Assembly (NCBI RefSeq): GCF_002027555.1
Contig: NZ_MXAP01000025.1
Location: 1 to 14,758 of the forward strand
Source of the DNA: Moraxella equi
GTDB lineage: Bacteria > Pseudomonadota > Gammaproteobacteria > Pseudomonadales > Moraxellaceae
Direction: 5' to 3'
Length of the DNA stretch: 14,758 bases
Position numbers and translations under genes: made by a program. The first letter of the stretch is position 1. The number at the start of each line of letters is the position of its first letter. Of this stretch, positions 6,013 through 13,232 are shown in pieces. A model generated the notes under the pieces. The model did no database searches. It was not told the DNA's origin and was given only the letters and a program-made list of their open reading frames with translations.

Positions 6013-6110
6013 ATCTTGTTTTTCTACGTCAAAATCCTTGTTGATATTTCAATATCAACTGCGGACTTTTCCTTGAAAAACGTGCGATTTCCCCTATTTT
6101 TCATTGCAAA
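5993..6110. repeat. Imperfect ~118-bp inverted repeat (MITE-like palindrome)
   Basis: The left arm (5993-6048) and right arm (6051-6110) are inverted copies. Shared blocks are TTTGCA, TGAAAAAT, AAATC, GTTTTTC, AAAA(G)TCC and a perfect 9-bp centre, GTTGATATTtcAATATCAAC (6040-6059). The arms differ by scattered substitutions and short gaps. The element covers the stop codon of the pseudouridine synthase gene (6010-6012). It has no ORF and no evident target duplication. It could be a non-autonomous mobile palindrome and could also serve as a transcription end. Confidence 0.6.
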
Positions 6111-6131
6111 TATAAAGGGCAGGCACGCCCC

Positions 6132-6158
6132 ATAAAAACCCTGCGACTGGGCAGGGTT
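6132..6158 (-). terminator. Rho-independent terminator of the small membrane protein gene
   Basis: An 8-bp stem, AACCCTGC (6137-6144) with GCAGGGTT (6151-6158), has a 6-base loop. On the minus strand the stem runs into TTTTT and then ATG. It lies 23 bases after the stop of the minus-strand gene ending at 6182. Confidence 0.75.
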
Positions 6159-6181
6159 GGGATAGATTTGCCAGTGTTAAA

Positions 6182-6409
6182 TCACCAAAATAAAAAACTC
6201 ACCCCAAGCAAAATAAGTAGCACGCATTGGAGTGTTAAAAAGGTTTGGTGTTTTTTTAAAAACGCCACAAGGGACGAGCCTTGCTCTTTGTTGTCCATGT
6301 TTTGGACGGTCAGCGTGTCAAGCTCTGGCTTGGTGGGGTGTTTGTTGTCGTTCATGGGGGCAACTGATTTCCCATTGACAAAATCATTGGGGTTCATGCT
6401 CATGACCAT
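6182..6409 (-). CDS. Small single-span membrane protein, unknown function
   Basis: The 75-residue protein begins MVMSMNPNDFVNGKSVAP. Its polar N-terminal half (to about residue 50) is followed by KKHQ and a hydrophobic C-terminal span, TFLTLQCVLLILLGVSFLFW, which ends the protein. This is a tail-anchored layout with the N-terminus probably in the cytoplasm. The ATG at 6409 was preferred over the upstream TTG at 6448 because GGAG sits 7 bases before it. A matching terminator follows the stop, so it is a separate single-gene unit convergent with the pseudouridine synthase gene. I do not recognise the family. Confidence 0.65.
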   Translation of the reverse strand: MVMSMNPNDFVNGKSVAPMNDNKHPTKPELDTLTVQNMDNKEQGSSLVAFLKKHQTFLTLQCVLLILLGVSFLFW

Positions 6410-7207
6410 GTCAAATCTCCGTGGTGCTGATGTTTGCTTTTTGCTCAATTTATTGTAATTTTATGTAAATAAATATTACGATAAATATTTTTTGTGTTAT
6501 TTGTTGTACTATTATATCGGTTTTTTTGAAAAATTTAAATAAAAAATAGCATTTTTGTGTAAAATTCATCAGTATTTTTGTAAATTTTTATCTTTGATAA
6601 AATCAATGGTTGCTATTTTGTGTGATAATTAAGGTGAATATTGGTTGATTTGAGGGTGTTTTTAAGATTATTGGATGAAAATACATAAGGGTAAAAATTC
6701 ACCATTAGCCAAGGCTAAATCTCATAAGTTGTACTTCGCTCTCAACTTAAAATGGCAACTTATTGATTGTCAAATGGTTGTTTTTAGTCGTAGAGGTGAA
6801 TCACATTTGCTAAAAATTAATGCTCTGTGTAGGACAAATTGCAATACATCTTCACACATCCGTCCAGAAGAGCAGTTCATTAACAATCCCTTTTTTAACA
6901 TGATAAGATGTTGGTGTGTTGTTTGCCAAAATCTGCCGTGGTGATGTCTAGACAAGGCTTAAACGCATATACGTGGACGGCTATCACATCGTGGCCGCCC
7001 TTAGTCAGAATATTTTGGTAAATATTTGATGTGCGTCAACTTTTAGCCAGTATTGGTATCTACAAAGCCACAGCGAACGTCAGCGTTATCAAGGCGACAT
7101 ATAAAGAGTTGCAAAAACTGCTTACCTTGATAAAAAACAAAAACCAATCTTAAAAATCTGTTAAAATACACCGCATTATCTCATTTATTTTTTATTTGGA
7201 AAACATC
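6410..7207. other. Long AT-rich gap without a convincing gene
   Basis: About 800 bases separate the small membrane protein from mpl. 6449-6660 is extremely AT-rich. 6790-6810 (GTAGAGGTGAATCACATTTGC) is a decayed copy of the short palindromic element. From about 6940 to 7110 the composition returns to gene-like. One frame there reads YVDGYHIVAALSQNILVNI before a stop (6952-7024), and another frame reads on as YLQSHSERQRYQGDI, which might be a decayed gene end. I could not identify a parent gene. Confidence 0.4.
6790..6810. repeat. Short dispersed palindromic element, decayed copy 3
   Basis: GTAGAGGTGAATCACATTTGC differs from the copy at 3288 (GTAGGGGCGAATCACATTCG) at only three of the first 20 positions. 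The changes break the palindrome partly, as expected for a decaying copy. Confidence 0.5.
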
Positions 7208-8596
7208 ATGCACATTCATTTTTTGGGTATTTGTGGGACGTTTATGGGGTCGCTTGCCCTGATTGCACGTTCGCTTGGGCATACCGTTACAGGCTCGGAC
7301 ACCGCCATTTATCCACCCATGAGTACCCAGCTTGACAACGCTGGTGTTGAGATTTTGGAGGGCTACAAGTCAGCTCACCTAGACCCTGCCCCTGATTTGG
7401 TGGTGGTGGGTAACGTCTGCAAACGTGGCATGGAAGCGGTGGAATATATGCTGGACAAGCGACTTCGCTACACGTCTGCTCCGCAATTTTTGTCCGAACA
7501 CGTCCTACAAGACCGCCACGTCCTAGCGGTAGCAGGCACTCACGGCAAGACCACAACCACCACCATGCTTGCGTGGATTTTGCAATATGCAGGGATTGAT
7601 ACAGGCTTTTTGATTGGTGGCGTACCACTTGTGTCTACCGATGACGAACACTTAAAATCTGCCTTTGCCCACAGCTCGCATTTGGGTCAAGACTATTTTG
7701 TGATTGAAGCGGACGAGTATGACAGTGCTTTTTTTGACAAACGCTCAAAATTTGTGCATTATCGCCCAACGACTGCGATTTTAAATAACTTAGAATACGA
7801 CCATGCTGATATTTTCCCTGATTTAAAGGCGATTCAAACCCAATTTCATCACATGATTCGCATGATACCGCCAAGTGGTCAAATCATCATGCCAAAAGGC
7901 GTGGAGAGCTTAGAAGATACCCTAAAAATGGGTGCATGGACACCTGTTTGGCGGACAAGCGTGGGCGATGAGGCGGACTGGCAAGCGAGCTTGGAGCAAG
8001 CGGACGGCTCGGTGTTTCACGTGAAACATATCGGACACACAGGCGATGAGACAGGCACGGTAACATGGGGCATGAGTGGCGTGCATAACGTCAATAATGC
8101 GTTAGTTGCTATTGCAGGGGCGTACAGTGTGGGCGTGAGTGTGGCGACAGCGTGCAAGGCTCTGTCAAACTTTGCAGGGATAAAACGCCGTATGGAGCTC
8201 ATCGGCGATGTCGGTGGAGTGCAGGTGTATGATGATTTTGCCCATCATCCAACCGCCATCACCACCACGCTTGACGGTGCTAAGAAAAAACTCACAGGTC
8301 GCAAAATTTGGGCGGTCATCGAGCCACGCTCTAACACCATGAAATTGGGTGTTTATAAAGCCGAGCTTGCTCCGTCTGCCTCATTGGCGGACGGTGTGAT
8401 TTGGTATGAGCCAAAGGGGCTGGCATGGGGGCTAAAAGAAGCCATTGGCGAGACAGACGGACAGGTCGTGCTTGATAGCATTGATGAGATTTTGGCATTT
8501 ATCAAGGCAAATGTCCGCTCAGGCGATGCCATCGTTGTCATGAGTAATGGCGGATTTGAGGGGATACATGGGCGGATTTTGGAAATACTGACTTAA
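7208..8596 (+). CDS. mpl: UDP-N-acetylmuramate:L-Ala-gamma-D-Glu-meso-DAP ligase
   Basis: Mpl joins the tripeptide released from old murein to UDP-MurNAc using ATP, feeding recycled peptide back into cell-wall synthesis in the cytoplasm. The 462-residue protein starts MHIHFLGICGTFMGSLA, nearly the same as E. coli Mpl. It has the Mur-ligase ATP loop AGTHGKTTTTT (109-119), then FVIEADEYDSAFFDKRSKFVHY, NNLEYDHADIFPDLKAIQTQFHH, and the C-terminal domain with VYDDFAHHPTAI and EPRSNTMKLG, then VMSNGGFEGIHGR. Length and motif order are normal. The ATG at 7208 is preferred to the TTG at 7196 because GGA lies 7 bases upstream and the family starts here. It appears to be a single-gene unit, with its own terminator after the stop and a long spacer before it. 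Confidence 0.96.
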   Translation: MHIHFLGICGTFMGSLALIARSLGHTVTGSDTAIYPPMSTQLDNAGVEILEGYKSAHLDPAPDLVVVGNVCKRGMEAVEYMLDKRLRYTSAPQFLSEHVLQDRHVLAVAGTHGKTTTTTMLAWILQYAGIDTGFLIGGVPLVSTDDEHLKSAFAHSSHLGQDYFVIEADEYDSAFFDKRSKFVHYRPTTAILNNLEYDHADIFPDLKAIQTQFHHMIRMIPPSGQIIMPKGVESLEDTLKMGAWTPVWRTSVGDEADWQASLEQADGSVFHVKHIGHTGDETGTVTWGMSGVHNVNNALVAIAGAYSVGVSVATACKALSNFAGIKRRMELIGDVGGVQVYDDFAHHPTAITTTLDGAKKKLTGRKIWAVIEPRSNTMKLGVYKAELAPSASLADGVIWYEPKGLAWGLKEAIGETDGQVVLDSIDEILAFIKANVRSGDAIVVMSNGGFEGIHGRILEILT

Positions 8597-8923
8597 CCAT
8601 CACAAGAAGCAAAGACTTGCTTAGGCAGGTCTTTTTTATTGCTCTTTTTTACAAAAATCACTCACAATCATTGCATATTTGCTAAGATTTTAACCAAATC
8701 ATCAAAAATCTGCCTAAAATTTGACGTTCGTCCTACGTTATTAACGTTTTTGGGGTGGTGTGGGCGGTAAGATTGGCTTACAATTCGTTTAACTTTTACA
8801 TCAAGTAAAAAGCAGACAAAGCAAATTGGTCGGGTTGGTAAAGATAGTCTAAGACCATTGTTTAACCACAGTTTAATTGATTCGCCAAGGCATTAAAGGC
8901 TGGGCATTATTAGGAGAGACATC
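8597..8923. other. Intergenic spacer between mpl and the GlsB-like gene
   Basis: Apart from the mpl terminator at 8611-8638 and the ribosome-binding site at 8912-8917, I see no ORF, repeat or clear promoter pair in these 327 bases. Confidence 0.5.
8611..8638 (+). terminator. Rho-independent terminator of mpl
   Basis: The stem AAAGACTTGC (8611-8620) with GCAGGTCTTT (8625-8634; one G-U pair) has a TTAG loop and is followed by a further TTT. It begins 14 bases after the mpl stop. Confidence 0.9.
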
Positions 8924-9181
8924 ATGAGTATTATTTGGACAATCATTGTAGGATTGGTTGCAGGACTGTTGGCACGTGCCATCAAACCAGGGGCAGACTC
9001 AATGGGCTGGATTATGACCATCATTTTGGGTATTGTTGGGGCGGTCGTTGGCGGATTCTTGGCGGGTGCGTTAGGTATGTCGGTTGAGGGCGGTTTTGGT
9101 GGCTTGGTGCTGTCAGTCATCGGTGCCATTATCGTGTTGTTCATCTATGAGTTTGCCACGGGTAAAAAACGTTTGAAATAA
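8924..9181 (+). CDS. GlsB/YeaQ/YmgE-family small membrane protein
   Basis: This 85-residue protein is almost entirely hydrophobic and has three predicted spans: about 2-20 (IIWTIIVGLVAGLLARAI), 28-50 (GWIMTIILGIVGAVVGGFLAGAL) and 55-77 (EGGFGGLVLSVIGAIIVLFIYEF). It ends in a basic tail, KKRLK. The LLARAIKPG and GIVGAVVGGFL patterns are typical of the family once called transglycosylase-associated proteins, which are inner-membrane proteins often linked to general stress response. The biochemical role is unknown. A strong AGGAGA lies 6 bases before the ATG. It stands alone between two terminators. Confidence 0.92.
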   Translation: MSIIWTIIVGLVAGLLARAIKPGADSMGWIMTIILGIVGAVVGGFLAGALGMSVEGGFGGLVLSVIGAIIVLFIYEFATGKKRLK

Positions 9182-9239
9182 TTAAAAATAATTTAATCAA
9201 AAAATATTGACATTTTAAAATGTTAAATTTTGATTTGAC

Positions 9240-9272
9240 AAAAACCTTGCTATGATATTGGCAGGGTTTTTG
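9240..9272 (+). terminator. Rho-independent terminator of the GlsB-like gene
   Basis: The stem AAAAACCTTGC (9240-9250) with GCAGGGTTTTT (9261-9271; one G-U pair) has a 10-base loop and ends in a T run. It separates the stress-protein gene from the metal-uptake operon. Confidence 0.85.
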
Positions 9273-9313
9273 GTTTGTGTATTTATTTTATCAAACCCCT
9301 TGATTTTTTAAAA

Positions 9314-9332
9314 ATTAATGAGTATTATTATC
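9314..9332 (-). promoter_or_regulatory. Fur-box-like operator before the metal-uptake operon
   Basis: Read on the minus strand, GATAATAATACTCATTAAT matches the classical 19-bp Fur box GATAATGATAATCATTATC at 15 of 19 positions. A candidate -10 (TATAAC, 9349-9354) on the plus strand places this site over the -35 region, where a repressor would block transcription. This suggests iron-dependent control of the operon. MntR or Zur control is not excluded. Confidence 0.6.
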
Positions 9333-9426
9333 ATCTAAATTCCTTATTTATAACATGGTTTTTTGATGTATGTTTAAACCAATGAAATAAGGGTAATTTC
9401 AATTTATTGATGTGGTTGGAAATTTT

Positions 9427-10392
9427 ATGATGATATCTTCTTTTGAGTTAAAAAAATGGGCGACCTGCTTGGGACTTAGCCTTGCTCTCATCGGCTGTGG
9501 CAATGATAAGCCTGCCGAACAAAAAACCGAACAAGCCCCCGCGCCCACCGCCCAAACCGACAAAATGACGGTGGTAACGACCTTTACCATTATTGAAGAC
9601 ATTGCTCAAAATGTCGCAGGGGACGCAGCAGACGTGGAGTCCATTACCAAAGCAGGGGCGGAGATTCACGACTATGAGCCGACCCCAAAGGACATTGCCA
9701 AGGTCAAAGAAGCCGATTTGATTTTGTACAACGGCATGAATTTGGAGCGTTGGTTTGAAAAATTCTATGCTGATGCCAAAGACACCCCTGCGGTGGTGGT
9801 AACGGACGGTATCACGCCCATGCCGATTAAGGCGGGCTCATATAAGGATTTGCCAAACCCGCACGCTTGGATGTCTACGTCTAACGCCTTGATTTATGTG
9901 GAAAATATCAAAAACGCATTCATCGCCCACGACCCAAAAAACAAAGACGTGTACATCAAAAATGCCGAAGAGTACGCCCAAAAAATCAAAGCGATGGATG
10001 AGCCACTGCGTGCCAAACTTGCCCAAATCCCTGAAAATGAGCGTTGGCTGGTTACCTCAGAAGGGGCGTTTAGTTATCTTGCCAAAGATTATGGGCTAAA
10101 AGAAGCCTATCTGTGGGACATTAACGCCGAGCAACAAGGCACGCCTCAGCAGGTCAAGGCTCTGATTGACACGGTCAAAACCAACAAAATCCCTGTGGTA
10201 TTTAGCGAAAGCACCATTTCGGACAAACCTGCCAAACAAGTCGCTAAAGAGACAGGGGCAAACTATGGCGGTGTGCTGTATGTGGACAGTTTGAGCGAAA
10301 AAGACGGGGCGGTGCCAACGTATCTTGACTTACTTAATGTAACGGCAAGTACGGTGGTTAAAGGGTTTGAAGACGCAAAAGCCCAAAAATAA
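9427..10392 (+). CDS. afeA: Mn/Fe ABC transporter substrate-binding lipoprotein (AfeA/SitA/YfeA type)
   Basis: This 321-residue receptor captures divalent metal outside the inner membrane. A lipoprotein signal ends in ALIGC, so C24 would be lipidated. A Pro/Ala/Gln-rich linker (25-45) leads to the two-lobed cluster A-I domain. The four metal ligands expected for this family are visible as H81 (GAEIHDYEPTPKD), H146 (NPHAWMS), E212 (SEGAFSYLAKDYG) and D287 (LYVDSLS). The His-His-Glu-Asp set fits Mn/Fe receptors. The long His-rich loop of ZnuA is absent. The ATG at 9427 (GGA 6 bases upstream) was chosen over the GTG at 9412 because it gives a normal signal peptide. It is the first gene of the operon; a terminator hairpin follows before the ATPase gene. 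The afe name follows the Moraxella/Acinetobacter usage. Confidence 0.92.
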   Translation: MMISSFELKKWATCLGLSLALIGCGNDKPAEQKTEQAPAPTAQTDKMTVVTTFTIIEDIAQNVAGDAADVESITKAGAEIHDYEPTPKDIAKVKEADLILYNGMNLERWFEKFYADAKDTPAVVVTDGITPMPIKAGSYKDLPNPHAWMSTSNALIYVENIKNAFIAHDPKNKDVYIKNAEEYAQKIKAMDEPLRAKLAQIPENERWLVTSEGAFSYLAKDYGLKEAYLWDINAEQQGTPQQVKALIDTVKTNKIPVVFSESTISDKPAKQVAKETGANYGGVLYVDSLSEKDGAVPTYLDLLNVTASTVVKGFEDAKAQK

Positions 10393-10403
10393 TTGACAAG
10401 GCG

Positions 10404-10441
10404 ATTTGGCAAGATAAAATACGGTATCTTGCCAAATTTTT
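10404..10441 (+). terminator. Terminator-like hairpin inside the metal operon
   Basis: A perfect 13-bp stem, ATTTGGCAAGATA (10404-10416) with TATCTTGCCAAAT (10425-10437), has an 8-base loop and runs into TTTTT. It sits in the 110-bp gap between the receptor and ATPase genes. It probably stops part of the transcripts, giving more receptor than transporter. Confidence 0.85.
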
Positions 10442-10502
10442 GATTTAAAAAATATGGGAATTTTAAAAATTTCTATCTTTTTTAAATCAGTTTTTTACAG
10501 TT

Positions 10503-11504
10503 ATGACACACATTCACGATTTAACCGCCAGCATCAGCGTTCAGGATTTGTCCGTGCGTTACGCCAACGGCCATCACGCCCTTTTTGACATGAATTTTGC
10601 CTTAACAGGCGGGACGACTTGTGCCTTGGTGGGGGTAAACGGCTCTGGTAAATCCACGCTGTTTAAGTCTATTATGGGACTGATTAAGCCCCAGTCAGGG
10701 CAGATTTTGCTCTCTGGTTTGCCCATTAACACCGCTCTAAAACAAAACCTAGTCGCCTATGTTCCCCAAGCCGAAGAAGTGGACTGGCAATTTCCTGTGT
10801 CGGTCTATGATGTTGTGATGATGGGGCGGTATGGCTATATGAATTTTTTGCGACTGCCCAAGGCAACCGACCGCCAAAAGGTAGCCGATGCCATGGCTCG
10901 GGTGGATATTTCTCATCTAAAAGACAGGCAAATCAGCGAGCTGTCAGGCGGTCAAAAAAAGCGGGTGTTTTTGGCTCGTTCGCTCGCCCAAGAAAGCAAA
11001 ATTATCCTGCTTGATGAGCCGTTTACAGGTGTTGATGTCAAAACCGAAAAGGCGATTATGGCGTTGCTTGACGATTTACGAAGCGAAGGGCATTTGATTT
11101 TAATCTCTACCCACAATTTGGGGACGATTCCAGAATTTTGCGACCAAGTGGTGATGATAAATCGCACCGTGCTGGCGAGCGGTACGACCAAAGAGACCTT
11201 TACCCAAGAGAATCTGGAGAAGGTATTTGGCGGTGTATTACGGCAAATTCGCTTGGCAGGCAAGGACTTGCACGATGACGATGACAGTCGTGCGGTTACG
11301 ATTTTGGCGGACGATGAAGTGCCTGCGGTGTTTTATGGGGTGCATGACGGCACGCCCGAGCGTAGCCACTGTGATGAGACCGCACAGGCAAGCCGTGTGG
11401 GGCAGGTCAATATGAATCAAAAACGGGCAAAAAATGACGGCGTGCAACTGTACAACCCAAAAACCGACACCACAACGCCCAGTCCAATTAAGGACACGCC
11501 ATGA
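10503..11504 (+). CDS. afeB: Mn/Fe ABC transporter ATP-binding protein (AfeB/SitB type)
   Basis: This 333-residue ATPase powers metal import through the two permeases encoded next. Visible motifs are Walker [10 protein letters not shown] (44-52), Q-loop YVPQ (86-89), signature LSGGQKKR (147-154), Walker B IILLDEP (167-173) and the switch His in STHN (H204). The ATPase core ends near residue 250. A conserved-looking segment with HDDDD and [11 protein letters not shown] follows (257-279), then about 50 polar residues to the end ([10 protein letters not shown]..., [13 protein letters not shown]). That tail makes the protein clearly longer than the ~275-300 residues usual for SitB/YfeB. No strong ribosome-binding site precedes the ATG. 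The stop overlaps the next start (ATGA), which points to translational coupling. Confidence 0.95.
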   Translation: MTHIHDLTASISVQDLSVRYANGHHALFDMNFALTGGTTCALVGVNGSGKSTLFKSIMGLIKPQSGQILLSGLPINTALKQNLVAYVPQAEEVDWQFPVSVYDVVMMGRYGYMNFLRLPKATDRQKVADAMARVDISHLKDRQISELSGGQKKRVFLARSLAQESKIILLDEPFTGVDVKTEKAIMALLDDLRSEGHLILISTHNLGTIPEFCDQVVMINRTVLASGTTKETFTQENLEKVFGGVLRQIRLAGKDLHDDDDSRAVTILADDEVPAVFYGVHDGTPERSHCDETAQASRVGQVNMNQKRAKNDGVQLYNPKTDTTTPSPIKDTP

Positions 11505-12382
11505 GTGAGCTGTTTGCCCTGCTTGCCGAGCCGTTCGCTTATGAATATATGGTAAAAGCGATGGTGCTGTCGTCCGTGGTTGGCGGTGTGTGTGCGTTTT
11601 TGTCGGCATATTTGATGTTAAAGGGCTGGTCGCTTATTGGTGATGCCTTATCCCATGCGGTTGTGCCAGGGGTGGCGATTGCGTATGCACTCGGCTTGCC
11701 TTATGCGATTGGGGCGTTTTTTTCGGGGATATTGGCGTCTTTGGCGATTTTGTGGGTTAAGTCTTTGACAAATCTAAAAGAAGATGCGGTAATTGGCTTT
11801 ATTTTTACCACGTTTTTTGCGTTGGGGTTGTTTATCATCTCTATTAATCCCACGTCTGTTAATGTTCAAGAGATTATTTTTGGCAATATTTTGGGCATTA
11901 GCGATACCGACATGATACAAGTGGGCATTGTCATGGCGGTGTCGCTTGGTTTTTTGCTCGTTTTTTGGAAAGATTTGCTTTTGGTGTTTTTTGATGAAAT
12001 CCACGCCAAATCGGTGGGGCTGTCGCCAAAAGTGTATCAAGTGCTGTTTTTTAGCCTGCTGTCTGCGTGCGTGGTGTCGGCACTGCAAACGGTAGGGGCG
12101 ATTTTGGTGATTGCGATGGTCATCACCCCTGGGGCAACGGCATATCAGCTGACCGATAGATTTCGTCCGCTTATCCTAATTGCAGGGTTTTTGGGCGTAA
12201 CCACAAGCGGACTTGGCGTGTATCTAAGCTACTACCTAGACGGGGCGACAGGGGGCATGATTGTGTCCTTGCAGACGATGCTTTTTGTGCTGGCGTTTTT
12301 GTTTTCGCCAAAGTTTGGGATAATCACACAAAGATTAAAAAGAAAGCATTTATCCGCCCAATTTGACAACCATAGATTTTAA
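11501..12382 (+). CDS. afeC: Mn/Fe ABC transporter permease 1 (AfeC/SitC type)
   Basis: This 293-residue integral membrane protein of the ABC-3 family has about eight hydrophobic spans. Family landmarks are [20 protein letters not shown] (38-57), [19 protein letters not shown] (93-111), [13 protein letters not shown] (162-174; cytoplasmic coupling-loop region contacting the ATPase) and [19 protein letters not shown] (199-217). The start overlaps the ATPase stop as ATGA, and the next permease starts one base after this stop. With its partner it forms the metal channel in the inner membrane. Paralogous spans are shared with the next gene, as in all sit/yfe operons. Confidence 0.94.
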   Translation: MSELFALLAEPFAYEYMVKAMVLSSVVGGVCAFLSAYLMLKGWSLIGDALSHAVVPGVAIAYALGLPYAIGAFFSGILASLAILWVKSLTNLKEDAVIGFIFTTFFALGLFIISINPTSVNVQEIIFGNILGISDTDMIQVGIVMAVSLGFLLVFWKDLLLVFFDEIHAKSVGLSPKVYQVLFFSLLSACVVSALQTVGAILVIAMVITPGATAYQLTDRFRPLILIAGFLGVTTSGLGVYLSYYLDGATGGMIVSLQTMLFVLAFLFSPKFGIITQRLKRKHLSAQFDNHRF

Positions 12383-12383
12383 T

Positions 12384-13226
12384 ATGCAACTTCTAAATTT
12401 TCTCACCGAACCGTTATCCCACACCTTTATGCAACACGCCCTATTATCATCGGTCGTGGTTGGGGCGGTGTGTGCGGTGTTGTCGTGCTATGTGGTGTTA
12501 AAGGGCTGGTCTTTGATGGGCGATGCGATTAGCCATGCGGTGTTCCCAGGGGTGATTGTGGCGGTGTGGGTAGGACTTCCGATGTCGCTTGGGGCATTTG
12601 TGGCGGGGCTATTTTGTGCCATATCGGTGGGTTTTTTAAAAAATAACACCCGCATCAAGGAAGATACGCTCATGGGCATTGTCTTTGCAGGCATGTTTGC
12701 GGTGGGGCTTGTTATGTTTACCAAACTAGACACCGACCAGCATTTAAAGCATATTTTATTTGGCAATCTGCTTGGTGTCAGCCGTGAAATGCTTATCCAG
12801 ACCATGATAATTTGTGGGGCGATTTTGGGGGCGGTATTGTTAAAAGGTAAGGATTTGCTTTTGTACTGCTTTGACCCAAGCCATGCTCGTGTGGCAGGAC
12901 TGTCGCCCAAAGTTTTGCATTATGGGTTGCTTATTTTATTGTCCGCCACAATTGTGGTTGCCATGCAAGCCGTTGGCGTGATTTTGGTGGTGGCGATGCT
13001 TATCTCGCCGGGCATTACGGCATTTGTCTTATGTAGGCGATTTCACACCATGCTTGCTGTGGCGGTGGTAAGTTCGTGTTTGACCAGTTTTTTGGGCGTG
13101 ATTTTAAGTTATCATCTGGATTCGGCAACGGGGGCGACGATTGTGCTGTTGCAGGCGGTGGTGTTTGTTTTGGCAATTATCATCTCAAAAATAAAAGAAA
13201 AACGCCAATCATTACGACTGGCGTAG
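12384..13226 (+). CDS. afeD: Mn/Fe ABC transporter permease 2 (AfeD/SitD type)
   Basis: This 280-residue ABC-3 permease is paralogous to the preceding gene. Landmarks are VVLKGWSLMGDAISHAVFPG (37-56), KEDTLMGIVFAGMFAVGL (92-109), CFDPSHARVAGLSPKVL (162-178) and GVILVVAMLISPGITAFVL (199-217). The ATG at 12384 is one base after the previous stop. The TTG at 12363 would also be in frame but would overlap the upstream gene and add an unusual N-terminus. No clear ribosome-binding site is seen, so expression probably relies on coupling. Its last codons contain a weak hairpin (13202-13222, CGCCA...TGGCG), and the stop lies only 6 bp from the stop of convergent upp. Confidence 0.93.
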   Translation: MQLLNFLTEPLSHTFMQHALLSSVVVGAVCAVLSCYVVLKGWSLMGDAISHAVFPGVIVAVWVGLPMSLGAFVAGLFCAISVGFLKNNTRIKEDTLMGIVFAGMFAVGLVMFTKLDTDQHLKHILFGNLLGVSREMLIQTMIICGAILGAVLLKGKDLLLYCFDPSHARVAGLSPKVLHYGLLILLSATIVVAMQAVGVILVVAMLISPGITAFVLCRRFHTMLAVAVVSSCLTSFLGVILSYHLDSATGATIVLLQAVVFVLAIIISKIKEKRQSLRLA

Positions 13227-13232
13227 GGTGGT

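Noticed and set aside
6675..6944. 89-codon plus-strand ORF in the long gap before mpl
   Set aside because: No ribosome-binding site, composition unlike neighbouring genes, includes the decayed palindromic element, and the protein resembles nothing known.
8597..8923. Possible riboswitch or small RNA in the mpl downstream spacer
   Set aside because: Only the terminator hairpin is visible; no conserved riboswitch core or second hairpin with promoter could be recognised.
11238..11609. 123-codon minus-strand ORF across the ATPase/permease junction
   Set aside because: Antisense to two well-supported genes and rich in His/Arg/Thr as expected for a shadow frame.
11501..13226. Recent gene duplication between the two permease genes
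   Set aside because: The paralogy is the ancient arrangement shared by sit/yfe/afe operons; DNA identity is limited to short conserved blocks.
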